From contig NZ_AUIG01000025.1 in NCBI RefSeq assembly GCF_000423585.1, forward strand, positions 1 to 36,195: DNA of 36,195 bases, read 5' to 3'. Source of the DNA: Salinimicrobium xinjiangense DSM 19287 (GTDB lineage: Bacteria; Bacteroidota; Bacteroidia; Flavobacteriales; Flavobacteriaceae). The notes beneath the pieces are model-generated. The model had not been told where the DNA came from. It worked only from the letters and a program-made list of their open reading frames with translations, and ran no database searches. Position numbers and translations under genes: made by a program. Of this stretch, positions 5,658 to 13,919 are shown one piece after another. Positions within the stretch are counted from its first letter, which is position 1. Each line of letters opens with the position of its first letter.

Positions 5658-6809
5658 ATGATAAAGTCTTTAGTAGTAAGTATTCTTTTAATATCCTCTG
5701 TTAAGGGGTTTTCGCAGCTAAATGACAGTCTGGGGGAACCTTTGGTGCCCGTTGAAAAGATCGAACTTCTTAAGAATATTAATTTCACCTTCGATATGCG
5801 CATGGAGTTTCAGGCATATAAATTCAGGGGAGGCGACAATTATTATAACGGGGTTCAATTTAAGAATGGTTTTACAGCCCTTGGAATTTCCGGAAAGCTG
5901 CACGAAAAGGTTAATTTTCGTTTTAGAAACCGATTTAACAAAGGCGGCGATGTGCAAACTCTTGACAATTTAGGCAGCAATATTGAACTGGCTTACATCG
6001 ATATCCAGGTGGATCCCTCCCTCAATTTGATCCTCGGAAAAATGAGTCCGTTTTACGGCGGATATGAATATGAGTTCAGCCCGTTGTACGTCTTGGAATA
6101 CAATGATATTTACAACAATGCACTGGCATTTGTTACAGGAGCCGGGATTACCTATCAACCCTGGCAGGATCATCAATTTGGATTGCAGGTCCTAAACTCG
6201 CGAACCATGCATTATGAAGATCTATACGGTGATATTGTTGCTGAAAATATTCAGGAACCGGACTGGCCGGTAGCAGTTGTTGGAAACTGGCGTGGAAGCT
6301 TTTTTGACCAAAAACTCCAAACCATTTACAGCATGAGTTACTCCAATGAGGTAAAAAACAGGGGTACATACTTTTTTACCTTAGGTCATAAATACCAAAA
6401 CCGGAATCTTACCCTTATGTATGATTTTCATTACAGTTACGAGGAGGTGGATACAAAAGGAATTATGACTGCTATTCTCGGGGATCGTGTGGCTGAAGAT
6501 GTGCTCTATGTTGAGAACTGGCTAAGAGCAGAATATAGCTTCAACCCTAAATTTTCAGGATTACTGACTCTTATGACCAGCAGTGCCTATTCAGACTTCA
6601 GGACCGATAATGAGCATATTAGCAGGAGCTATGGAATGATCCCAACTTTTTATTACAATCCGTTCAGAACTATGGATATCCGTTTTTTCCTGGCTTACAT
6701 TGGCCGCTATTATGATTATACAAATTATGCCGTAGAAAATCTGGGTGTTTCAGATTATACAAAAAATGAAATACGGGTTGGCATAATTGCCCCACTTCTA
6801 TTATTGTAA
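5658..6809 (+). CDS. OprO/OprP-like outer-membrane porin
   Basis: A 383-residue outer-membrane barrel. I start it at the ATG at 5658 rather than the in-frame TTG at 5634, because the ATG begins a clean signal peptide (basic MIKS, hydrophobic LVVSILLISS, cut near GFSQ). The mature part shows alternating strands with aromatic ends and the family hallmarks LGKMSPFYGGYEYEF and NDIYNNALAF, as in phosphate-selective porin O/P relatives. Bacteroidota members are common, and their substrate is often not phosphate, so no ion specificity should be assumed. The last residues (IIAPLLLL) are an unusual barrel end without a C-terminal aromatic. Confidence 0.78.
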   Translation: MIKSLVVSILLISSVKGFSQLNDSLGEPLVPVEKIELLKNINFTFDMRMEFQAYKFRGGDNYYNGVQFKNGFTALGISGKLHEKVNFRFRNRFNKGGDVQTLDNLGSNIELAYIDIQVDPSLNLILGKMSPFYGGYEYEFSPLYVLEYNDIYNNALAFVTGAGITYQPWQDHQFGLQVLNSRTMHYEDLYGDIVAENIQEPDWPVAVVGNWRGSFFDQKLQTIYSMSYSNEVKNRGTYFFTLGHKYQNRNLTLMYDFHYSYEEVDTKGIMTAILGDRVAEDVLYVENWLRAEYSFNPKFSGLLTLMTSSAYSDFRTDNEHISRSYGMIPTFYYNPFRTMDIRFFLAYIGRYYDYTNYAVENLGVSDYTKNEIRVGIIAPLLLL

Positions 6810-6933
6810 AAGCAAGCTGCGATTCCTGCAAACTTCGCCGGGTCTGGAGAAAGTCAACAGAGGTGGAACTGGACAGAAACCTTTTAACAGGTTCGGTGTT
6901 TTTGTTTTGAGACATTACAAACAAGTTATACAG

Positions 6934-7629
6934 ATGAGAAATTATGTAATTATAGGAGGGTCTTCAGGAATCGGAAAGGAGCTTGTTAATCTACTAAGGA
7001 AGAAAGGAGATAATATTTTTGCTACCTATAACAATAATAAAGCTGAAGAAGATTCCGAAAATGTAAAGTATCAAGATTTCGATGTTTTAAATGATACTTT
7101 TGATTTGGCTGAACTTCCAGAAGAAATTCATGGCCTGGTCTATTGTCCGGGAAGTATTAATCTTAAACCTTTTCATCGTTTTACAGAAGAGGATTTTATA
7201 AATGATTACAAGCTTCAGGTACTGGGAGCAACTAAGATCATAAAAAGCCTCCTGCCTAAACTGAAACAAAGCCAGGATGCCTCCATAGTTCTATTTTCTA
7301 CAGTGGCTGTAAAACAGGGCTTTAATTTTCATTCGCAGGTGGCTATGTCCAAAGGTGCTATTGAAGGCCTTACAAGGTCACTGGCTGCTGAATTTGCTCC
7401 AAAAATAAGAGTGAATGCCATCGCTCCTTCCCTTACAGATACCCCATTGGCAGGAAAGCTGCTCAATACCCCTGAAAAGACTGTTGCCCAGTCAAAATTA
7501 AATCCTTTGCAGAGAGTTGGAAAGGCAACAGATATTGCCACCGCTGCTGCATTCTTATTATCTCCTGATTCTTCCTGGATAACAGGTCAAATCTTACACG
7601 TCGATGGAGGATTTTCAACAATCAAATAG
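6934..7629 (+). CDS. Short-chain dehydrogenase/reductase, atypical (no catalytic Tyr)
   Basis: A 231-residue SDR. The start at 6934 places the nucleotide-binding motif IGGSSGIGKEL at residues 6-16, where SDRs have it; an earlier in-frame ATG at 6787 would add 49 unlike residues. It also shows YCPGS (the NNAG-equivalent), the active-site Ser region VLFSTVAV and the C-terminal RVNAIAPSLTDTPLA and LHVDGG segments. The canonical YxxxK is VAMSK here: Lys is kept and Tyr is Val. The enzyme is therefore either a divergent SDR using another acid or not a standard oxidoreductase. Its 3' end overlaps the next frame by 26 bp. Confidence 0.85.
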   Translation: MRNYVIIGGSSGIGKELVNLLRKKGDNIFATYNNNKAEEDSENVKYQDFDVLNDTFDLAELPEEIHGLVYCPGSINLKPFHRFTEEDFINDYKLQVLGATKIIKSLLPKLKQSQDASIVLFSTVAVKQGFNFHSQVAMSKGAIEGLTRSLAAEFAPKIRVNAIAPSLTDTPLAGKLLNTPEKTVAQSKLNPLQRVGKATDIATAAAFLLSPDSSWITGQILHVDGGFSTIK

Positions 7630-7972
7630 CCCGGAAAGTACAGTAGATGAACCAGGAACACATTACCCTTCTAAAACTAATTACTTACTAAAGCGACCTT
7701 ATTTTTTGAAATATTTCCAATATAAGGAGAAGACATTATCACAGGAAAGCATACAAAATAATAATTCAGATTATTACAATCCTGAAATTGAATTGAGCAA
7801 ATTGATCTTGGCAGATACATTAGGGCTAAAGAATGATGAGGAGTTTAAAATGGTACTTGCAAATTGCATTGCACACAGTAAAATAATGATCCAGTTCTAT
7901 GAAAATTTCATACTTGAAAACAGAATATTAAATAATTCTATCGAAGCCGAACTGGCAAGATTGAGAAGTTGA
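7604..7972 (+). CDS. Hypothetical protein, 122 aa
   Basis: Not recognised. The frame starts inside the end of the SDR gene and runs to a TGA at 7970-7972. The first 60 residues are polar and low in structure (Ser, Asn, Tyr). The second half, from about residue 65, looks like an amphipathic two-helix protein (ELSKLILADTLGL, then FKMVLANCIAHSKIMIQFYE) and is the more convincing part. No signal peptide or membrane segment is present. The start may lie further in than 7604. Expression from the SDR transcript is likely if the gene is real. Confidence 0.45.
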   Translation: MEDFQQSNSPESTVDEPGTHYPSKTNYLLKRPYFLKYFQYKEKTLSQESIQNNNSDYYNPEIELSKLILADTLGLKNDEEFKMVLANCIAHSKIMIQFYENFILENRILNNSIEAELARLRS

Positions 7973-8043
7973 GAGAAAAGCCGGAAAATGCTATTTACTT
8001 AATGGCCGGCCTTAGGCAGAATGTAAAACTCCTGTTAGTCTTT

Positions 8044-8072
8044 TTGTAATAAATCTAATTCAGGTTATCTTG
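8044..8072 (+). promoter_or_regulatory. Candidate promoter of the PLP enzyme gene
   Basis: TTG (8044-8046), exactly 19 bp, then TATCTTG (8066-8072), one T short of the Bacteroidota TAnnTTTG element. The ATG is 22 bp downstream. Confidence 0.45.
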
Positions 8073-8094
8073 CCGGCCTATCAGGAAAAAAGCT

Positions 8095-9939
8095 ATGAAA
8101 GACAATAAAGTACTCCCCTATATTAAAAATGTATTGCAAAATATGCCGGCGGACTGGTTGAAATTAACCACCCATCGCCTCGATATCTACAACGAAGAAC
8201 TGGCCAAAACAGAATTTTTGGAACAGTTTGAACACCTATACAGAGAAACTAAGACTGAAACCTCAGCGCTAAGTGCGCTACCCACTGCTTTCGACTATAT
8301 CCGGCTAGGTCATCCTTTATCTTCCATCCTGGAATGGGCAATTGCTGAAATAAATGATCTCCAACCTGCGAATGTCATCAGTTTTTCATCCAGAACGATC
8401 CCGGTTCTGGCAGTATTGAGAAAGAATTTACTGGAACAGAAGAACACCCGAATCCTGTATTCTGAGAATTTACCGGAATTCTTTGACGCCGAAGTAGTAA
8501 GACAGATCTACGGGTACAATTTTGAGTTAAATCAGGTTGAGAATTTAGAAGGCATCAGTGATTTTGACGGGAGTACTATTTTTATTTCTGAAGTAGAAAA
8601 TTTGGATGAAGCCGACCTTAATTCCGGTGTAGACTTTTACATCAATACTCACCCACAGCTTGGAAGTGTTCTCCTGGTAAATGGTGAAAAGAATGAAGCT
8701 TATATTTCCGAAATTCAGCATGTGCGGCGAAGAGAAACTATAGCCATGACACCGGCCAATTCCTATTACGCCCTGCAACAGTTAACAGGTAAATCTTCTT
8801 CCGAAGAAAGTAAAACGAATGCCGAAGCCAATAAAACAAACGTGATCCATTCCATCAGGAATATCACCGGCACGACTTCCAATGCCCTGCTTGCGTCTTC
8901 GGGACTCTCCATGCAGTACGCGATCATGATGGGTCTGGTTCACGAGGCTCTTGAACGACATAAAGGAAAAGACATCAGATTTATTGTTCCTCCAAATTGT
9001 TATGGCGGAACAAATGACCAGGCAAGACGGGTCGCTGCCTGTATCGAAAATGTGGAAGTGGTGGATCTGCCGGTGGATGGTGATAATGATATGGTCCAAA
9101 GTATAGATACGGTGCTGGATCAAATTTCAATGGAGGATGCGGTTCCTTACATCATCGCCGAGATCCCTACCAATCCAAGGGTAGAAGTTCCCGATCTCAA
9201 GAAGCTAAAAGAGGTTTTAGGGAAAGAACGCAAAACTGCGACCGGGGGAGTTGCTATTGATCCCGTCTTTATCCTGGATCAAACGTTTTGTCCAAATGTA
9301 CAGTTTGTGAGTGAAGATGGAATACTGTCAAACATTAAAACCATATCATATGTGAGCGGTTCGAAATTTCCAAGTGGCGGAAAATGTACTGCCGGATATT
9401 GTGTGACCAATAAGGAAGCTGAGGCCTTACTTGAAAAAATAGAACAGCATCTTGTACTTTGCGATAATGAGGCTACAGCTCTTCAGGTTGAAATACTGGC
9501 AGAGCAATTACCCTCAATGAACCAAAGGATCGAAGACGCTTATAAAAACACCCGTGAGTTTGTGAATTTTATAAGGGAGAAGCTACCGGAAGCGAAAATT
9601 AACTTTGTTTCAGAAGAATTAGCCCGGGAAGGGTTTACTCCATCTGTTTTCTCCCTCGATCTTCCCACTAAAGGAAATACAGATGAAGAAAAGGAATCTT
9701 ATAAAAGAGCTCTCAATCAAAAGCTGATCAATATGATGATAACTCAAATTCCCAATGAAAGCAAGTATTGTGTGAGCTATGGGCAACTAAAAGGATGTTA
9801 CTGGACCATACCTGCAACCTCCACCCAGGGAACCACGAAAGAAGACGATAAGGATTATATAGCAAGAGTATCTGTATCTCCCGATCTAGATCTTGAGCGT
9901 CATAAGAAAGTCTTTTCTGAATTTGTTGCGCAAATGTAG
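8095..9939 (+). CDS. PLP-dependent fold-type I enzyme, Cys/Met-metabolism-like
   Basis: A 614-residue protein, about 200 longer than cystathionine gamma-synthase relatives. The N-terminal 250 residues form an extra region without a clear match. The catalytic part then shows TGTTSNALLASSGLSMQYA (cofactor phosphate loop), a long spacer with EIPTNPRVEVPDLKKL (the xTPTNPxxxxxDI signature of the Cys/Met family) and the Schiff-base lysine K424 in SYVSGSKFPSGGK. The most likely reaction is a gamma- or beta-substitution or elimination on a sulfur amino acid, but the substrate is not provable. Single-gene unit with its own promoter. It converges with the PiT gene across a shared palindromic terminator. 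Confidence 0.78.
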   Translation: MKDNKVLPYIKNVLQNMPADWLKLTTHRLDIYNEELAKTEFLEQFEHLYRETKTETSALSALPTAFDYIRLGHPLSSILEWAIAEINDLQPANVISFSSRTIPVLAVLRKNLLEQKNTRILYSENLPEFFDAEVVRQIYGYNFELNQVENLEGISDFDGSTIFISEVENLDEADLNSGVDFYINTHPQLGSVLLVNGEKNEAYISEIQHVRRRETIAMTPANSYYALQQLTGKSSSEESKTNAEANKTNVIHSIRNITGTTSNALLASSGLSMQYAIMMGLVHEALERHKGKDIRFIVPPNCYGGTNDQARRVAACIENVEVVDLPVDGDNDMVQSIDTVLDQISMEDAVPYIIAEIPTNPRVEVPDLKKLKEVLGKERKTATGGVAIDPVFILDQTFCPNVQFVSEDGILSNIKTISYVSGSKFPSGGKCTAGYCVTNKEAEALLEKIEQHLVLCDNEATALQVEILAEQLPSMNQRIEDAYKNTREFVNFIREKLPEAKINFVSEELAREGFTPSVFSLDLPTKGNTDEEKESYKRALNQKLINMMITQIPNESKYCVSYGQLKGCYWTIPATSTQGTTKEDDKDYIARVSVSPDLDLERHKKVFSEFVAQM

Positions 9940-9982
9940 CGCAGAGAGAGAACAACCTCATTCACCCGACCTTAGGGTAAGC

Positions 9983-10005
9983 CTTCAAAAATGGCATTTT
10001 TGAAG
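9983..10005. terminator. Palindromic bidirectional terminator
   Basis: A hairpin with 11-bp arms and a one-base centre, built on TCAAAAATGGCATTTTTGA (9985-10003) with one CT/AG pair outside each end. It lies between the stop of the PLP enzyme (9939) and the 3' end of the convergent PiT gene (10026). Runs of A on one side and T on the other suit termination in both directions. The same 19-mer is in attC-like element 2. Confidence 0.65.
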
Positions 10006-10025
10006 ATTCATCTACATTATACTTT

Positions 10026-12305
10026 TCAAGGCCGGACGCCGGGAAAACGTGTGGTTTCTACTGCAAAGTTGAATTCCCTGTAGAGCTCAAGCAGGTTCAT
10101 TGTGGAGGTGATAAGATCCCGGGTTTCGAGTAAAAGTCCAAAGTAAAGTTCAGAATTTTTCGGGCTGCTCTCGGTAGTACGTATCCTCTTGATCTGTTTT
10201 TCAATTAGCTCTCCCACATCATTCAGCAATGCCTGTTTCCCGGCCAAAACCACATCTATTCGCGCAAAATCCTGTTGGGCAAAGATATCTTCGATCTCAT
10301 CAAACAGCGCCTGCATTTTATCATCTACTCTTTTTAGATCCCTTACCTGATTGAATTTGAGATTCTTGTGGTTATTATTTACATGATTATAGCTGTTCCT
10401 CGTGATATAACCAATAGATTGTACGATGTCCTGCAGGTAGTCCAGAATAAGGATATAAAATCGATTGGAATCCAGGGAGCCTTCTTCAATGGTTTTGATG
10501 AAGTAAAAAACATTCCGTTTAAGTTCATCGATTTCAGATTCCAGCTTTTTAATAGACTTTTTATTCTTTTTCAACTTGCCCTTATCGTAATATCCGAGGT
10601 TTTTAACTGTTTTGGAGAACATCTGGTTGACACCGCAAACAATACTGGAGATGTTCTTGGAACTCTCGACCACGATGTCATTGATGGTACTAATATCCTT
10701 TCTTCGGAAGGGTTTCGTTTTGGCTTTTTCTTTTTCTTTACGGGAGTGGAGAACAAAACTGCGTGCAATGCTGAAAATTGCAAGGCCTATAAGTACGGTA
10801 ATAGCGATAATCCCGCCGAAGTAGATAATGGCGCCGAAGATAGCAGCGGCCGAGAAGGCTACAAGTGCAGTAACAAACCACCCCCCTATAACATTAACCA
10901 CTCCTGCAACTCTATAGACAGCACTTTCCCGGTCCCAGGCCCTGTCTGAAAGGGAAGTTCCCATGGCAACCATAAATGTCACATAAGTTGTGGAAAGCGG
11001 AAGCTTGAGACTGGTACCTATCGAGATAAGAATACTGGCTACAACCAGGTTCACAGAAGCTCTAACAAGATCAAAAGCAGGGGTTTCATCATCATCTCTT
11101 GAAAAGGCCTTTTGGTTCTGAAACTTTTCTTCAATTTTTCTGCTAATTACGTCGGGAGTAATAGCACCAATGCCATTGCCCAATATTACCGAATATCTTA
11201 CAATTCCGCGGGAAATAAAATTGGGATCAAATCTTTCTGAAACTTCCCCCTGCCGTGAAAGGTTAACTCCTGTTTTCACAACATTTCTGGCTTTGCTTGA
11301 GAACCATAACGTAATTACCATGACAGCTCCTGCTCCAAGCAGCAGGAAAGGTGGTGTTGAAACTTCTCCCTGGAGTCCGCTCATTAGAAATTCTGAAGGT
11401 AAAACTCCCGTAGAGGTATAGGCCGATTGCCACAATTCAAAAGATTGCCAGGCTGCAATAGGTACTCCAATAAAGTTCACGAGGTCATTCCCTGCAAAAG
11501 CAAGGGCCAGTGAAAAAGTCCCGACCAGAATCACCATTTTTAAGACATTTACCTTGAAGAAACTCATAAGTGCCTGGGAGAAAAGTGTGAAAAGTATGAG
11601 GCCGGCACCAATAATAACTAAGGTATTCTCGTCAATATAATTAAGAAAGGCTTCCGGTATAAATGTTACAGAACTTAAGCCCTTCAGCAGTATAAAATAT
11701 AGAATTGCAGTAAGGGAAACTCCGCCAAAAACAGCACCAGCATACTTCACCTTTTGCTCAAACTGGAAGGAAAAAATAAGGCGCGAAAAATACTGCACCA
11801 CGGCTCCAATTATAAAAGCCACTACCACTGCCAGAAGTATTCCTATAATTATTTCTGTGGCTTTGGAAGTATTGATATAATTTAAAATATCTACAAAATT
11901 ACCCGAGTCCTTATAGATCTTGATCGCAGCCATACTTACTGCTGCCCCTAAAAGCTCAAATACTATGGAAACAGTGGTGGAGGTAGGAAGTCCCAAAGAA
12001 TTAAAAAAGTCGAGCAGGAGAACATCTGTGATCATTACTGCCATGAAGATGATCATGATCTCTTCGAAATAGAACTCCCCAGGGAGGAAGATCCCCTTTC
12101 GTGCCACTTCCATGATCCCGCTGGAAAAAACAGCCCCGACTCCTACTCCTATACTGGCAACTATAAGAATGTTGCGCATGGAAAAAGCACGGGAGCCAAT
12201 GGCCGAACTAAGAAAGTTGATGGCATCATTACTAACTCCTACTACCAGATCTGTAACCGCCAGTGCAAAGAGTGCAACTAACATTACAATGTAAATGTCT
12301 TCCAT
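10026..12305 (-). CDS. PiT-family inorganic phosphate transporter with PhoU-like C-terminal domain
   Basis: A 759-residue inner-membrane phosphate:cation symporter. Two inverted PHO4 repeats are visible: the first around VGVSNDAINFLSSAIGSR (22-39; N26, D27) and the second around FAGNDLVNFIGVPIAAW (270-286; N273, D274). Each carries the GxNDxxN-type signature that binds phosphate and cation. About ten hydrophobic segments precede a soluble, charged, helical tail (roughly 530-745), which resembles PhoU/DUF47. A fusion of this kind would put a regulatory domain on the transporter itself. Monocistronic; no Pho-box was recognised. Confidence 0.88.
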   Translation of the reverse strand: MEDIYIVMLVALFALAVTDLVVGVSNDAINFLSSAIGSRAFSMRNILIVASIGVGVGAVFSSGIMEVARKGIFLPGEFYFEEIMIIFMAVMITDVLLLDFFNSLGLPTSTTVSIVFELLGAAVSMAAIKIYKDSGNFVDILNYINTSKATEIIIGILLAVVVAFIIGAVVQYFSRLIFSFQFEQKVKYAGAVFGGVSLTAILYFILLKGLSSVTFIPEAFLNYIDENTLVIIGAGLILFTLFSQALMSFFKVNVLKMVILVGTFSLALAFAGNDLVNFIGVPIAAWQSFELWQSAYTSTGVLPSEFLMSGLQGEVSTPPFLLLGAGAVMVITLWFSSKARNVVKTGVNLSRQGEVSERFDPNFISRGIVRYSVILGNGIGAITPDVISRKIEEKFQNQKAFSRDDDETPAFDLVRASVNLVVASILISIGTSLKLPLSTTYVTFMVAMGTSLSDRAWDRESAVYRVAGVVNVIGGWFVTALVAFSAAAIFGAIIYFGGIIAITVLIGLAIFSIARSFVLHSRKEKEKAKTKPFRRKDISTINDIVVESSKNISSIVCGVNQMFSKTVKNLGYYDKGKLKKNKKSIKKLESEIDELKRNVFYFIKTIEEGSLDSNRFYILILDYLQDIVQSIGYITRNSYNHVNNNHKNLKFNQVRDLKRVDDKMQALFDEIEDIFAQQDFARIDVVLAGKQALLNDVGELIEKQIKRIRTTESSPKNSELYFGLLLETRDLITSTMNLLELYREFNFAVETTRFPGVRP

Positions 12306-12480
12306 TAAAAGCCACGATTTGGTAATCCAAAATAAGGATTATTTGAAGAATTATGCCTTTCCTGTGATATTTATATTAAAATTAGATGTTTAACAATTCT
12401 TTGGAACAAAGGCCTTGAAGATTTTGTATTTTAATAATCAATCACTTAAGTAAAATACTAATAAATAAAATGGAAAGGAT

Positions 12481-12684
12481 ATGGCAGTAATGAAAGTATT
12501 GGAAATTATGGCAAACTCTTCTGAAAGCTGGGAAGATGCCGTAAAGAATGCAGTTAAAACGGCAGCTAAATCTGTAAAAAATATTAGGTCTGTTTATGTT
12601 AAAGACCAAACCGCAAATGTGGAAGGTGACCGCATAACCGACTACCGTGTTATTGTTAAAATAACGTTTGAAGTAGATGCCTGA
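12481..12684 (+). CDS. Dodecin
   Basis: A 67-residue flavin-binding dodecin, which assembles into a hollow dodecamer that stores and protects flavin. The family's strand-helix-strand-strand layout is complete: KVLEIMANSSESWEDAVKNA, then the helix end AAKSVKNIRSVYVKDQ, then strands ending in YRVIVKITFEVDA. The conserved W19 in SWEDA stacks on the flavin in known dodecins. A second ATG at 12490 would also give a plausible start. It is a stand-alone gene with a strong terminator 27 bp after the stop. Confidence 0.93.
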   Translation: MAVMKVLEIMANSSESWEDAVKNAVKTAAKSVKNIRSVYVKDQTANVEGDRITDYRVIVKITFEVDA

Positions 12685-12711
12685 TAAAGGCGCAGTTTAA
12701 TTAGTTAACAG

Positions 12712-12734
12712 AACCCTCTTCGGAGGGTTTTTTT
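12712..12734 (+). terminator. Rho-independent terminator after dodecin
   Basis: Stem AACCCTC (12712-12718), tetraloop TTCG, stem GAGGGTT (12723-12729), followed by a T run to 12734. Confidence 0.9.
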
Positions 12735-12837
12735 CGTTAGGGCAAACATACTCAGGTCCAGGTTTTTAACATATTTTAACGATTTCCTGCCCCTGTATAA
12801 GATTTTAAACTTTCACCTTTGCCACAAATTTTGGTTA

Positions 12838-13680
12838 ATGCAAGAAGTATACAATCTCAAAGAAATATCTGAAGAATATCTCGAACAATTTTTAGGTTTT
12901 TTGCCAGATCTTTTAGGAGCCATTCTTTGGTTAGTCATTGGATGGTGGCTAATAAAACTTATCATAGGTTATATAAGGAAATTCTTTTCCAACCGGGGAC
13001 ATGATCCTGCACTCACCAAATTTCTGGTCAATCTGGTAAATGGTATCCTGATGGTGCTACTACTTATAAGTGTAGTAGGCATGCTGGGAATTGAAACTAC
13101 CTCCTTTATTGCCATTTTGGGAGCGGCAGGTCTGGCCATTGGTCTTGCCCTGCAGGGTTCACTTTCGAATTTTGCCGGCGGCGTGCTTATCCTGCTGCTG
13201 AAACCTTTTAAACTGGGAGACTGGATCGAGGTTAACGGAATTTCGGGGAGTGTCAAAGACATTTCCATGTTCTACACCAAACTTAATACTTTCGGAAATC
13301 AGCTGGCAATCATCCCAAACGGAGAACTCTCTAATGAAAACATCATAAATTACACTGCCGAAGATAAAAGGAGGGACGCCATAACCATTGGGATCTCTTA
13401 TGAAAGTAACATCAAACTGGCAAAGGACACTCTTATGGAGCTTTTAAAGGAGCAGGAAAACATACTTGAAGATCCTGCACCTGCAGTGGTGGTTACAGAA
13501 CTGGCAGATAGTTCTGTAAACCTTTCCGTAAGATTCTGGGCGAAAAATGAATTTTTCTGGGACTGTCACTGGTTCACCATAGAAGAAGCAAAAACACGCC
13601 TTGAAGCCGCCGGAATTTCAATCCCATTCCCACAACGAGACGTACATTTTTTCAATCACAGTAAAGAGAGTGTTCAGTGA
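12838..13680 (+). CDS. Small mechanosensitive channel (MscS family)
   Basis: A 280-residue inner-membrane channel that opens under membrane tension and releases solutes on osmotic down-shock. There are three hydrophobic segments (about 20-45, 58-80 and 85-110). The pore-lining TM3 has the Gly/Ala pattern GAAGLAIGLALQGSLSNFAGG, continued by the hinge and the beta domain starting FKLGDWIEVNGISGSV. The C-terminal alpha/beta domain ends with IPFPQRDVHFF, a standard MscS terminus. The length matches MscS itself rather than MscK-like forms. Single gene; no promoter assigned. Confidence 0.93.
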   Translation: MQEVYNLKEISEEYLEQFLGFLPDLLGAILWLVIGWWLIKLIIGYIRKFFSNRGHDPALTKFLVNLVNGILMVLLLISVVGMLGIETTSFIAILGAAGLAIGLALQGSLSNFAGGVLILLLKPFKLGDWIEVNGISGSVKDISMFYTKLNTFGNQLAIIPNGELSNENIINYTAEDKRRDAITIGISYESNIKLAKDTLMELLKEQENILEDPAPAVVVTELADSSVNLSVRFWAKNEFFWDCHWFTIEEAKTRLEAAGISIPFPQRDVHFFNHSKESVQ

Positions 13681-13704
13681 TCAGTGATCGGTGGTCAGGA
13701 AATT

Positions 13705-13802
13705 AGAGGTACGAAGGGAGATTTACGAAGTTAGAGGTACGAAGTTAGAGGTACGAAGTTAGAGGTACGAAGTTAGATTTACGAAGTTAGATTTACGAAG
13801 GA
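13705..13802. repeat. Tandem repeat, seven 14-bp units
   Basis: Units of AGAGGTACGAAGTT: unit 1 (13705-13718) ends GGG, units 2, 6 and 7 carry AGATTT in place of AGAGGT, units 3-5 are identical, and unit 7 ends GGA. It follows the MscS stop by 24 bp, after a short CAGTGATC duplication at the gene end (about 13674-13688). Confidence 0.9.
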
Positions 13803-13844
13803 TTATAATCCCTGAAATTTGACTTTTCCAAACCTTTTCTTTTC

Positions 13845-13918
13845 CCGAATCCCGAATTAACGTTTCCCGATTCCCGTAATCCTGAATCTTGAACCTTGAA
13901 TCCTGAATTTTGAATCCC
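13845..13918. repeat. Degenerate GAAT/CCCGA repeat tract
   Basis: A stretch of loosely repeated TCCCGAAT, CCTGAATC and TTGAATC words between the tandem repeat and tsaB. The words are too irregular for a fixed period. This looks like a decayed simple repeat, in the shared 3' region of the two convergent genes. Confidence 0.6.
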
Positions 13919-13919
13919 C

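Noticed and set aside
6787-6933. N-terminal extension of the SDR from an earlier ATG
   Set aside because: It adds 49 residues before the nucleotide-binding motif, which in SDRs lies close to the start, and overlaps the porin stop region.
10368-10949. 193-codon frame on the + strand
   Set aside because: Antisense to the PiT gene; composition is that of a mirror frame, without any domain.
13705-13802. CRISPR array
   Set aside because: The 14-bp units are directly adjacent with no spacer sequences.
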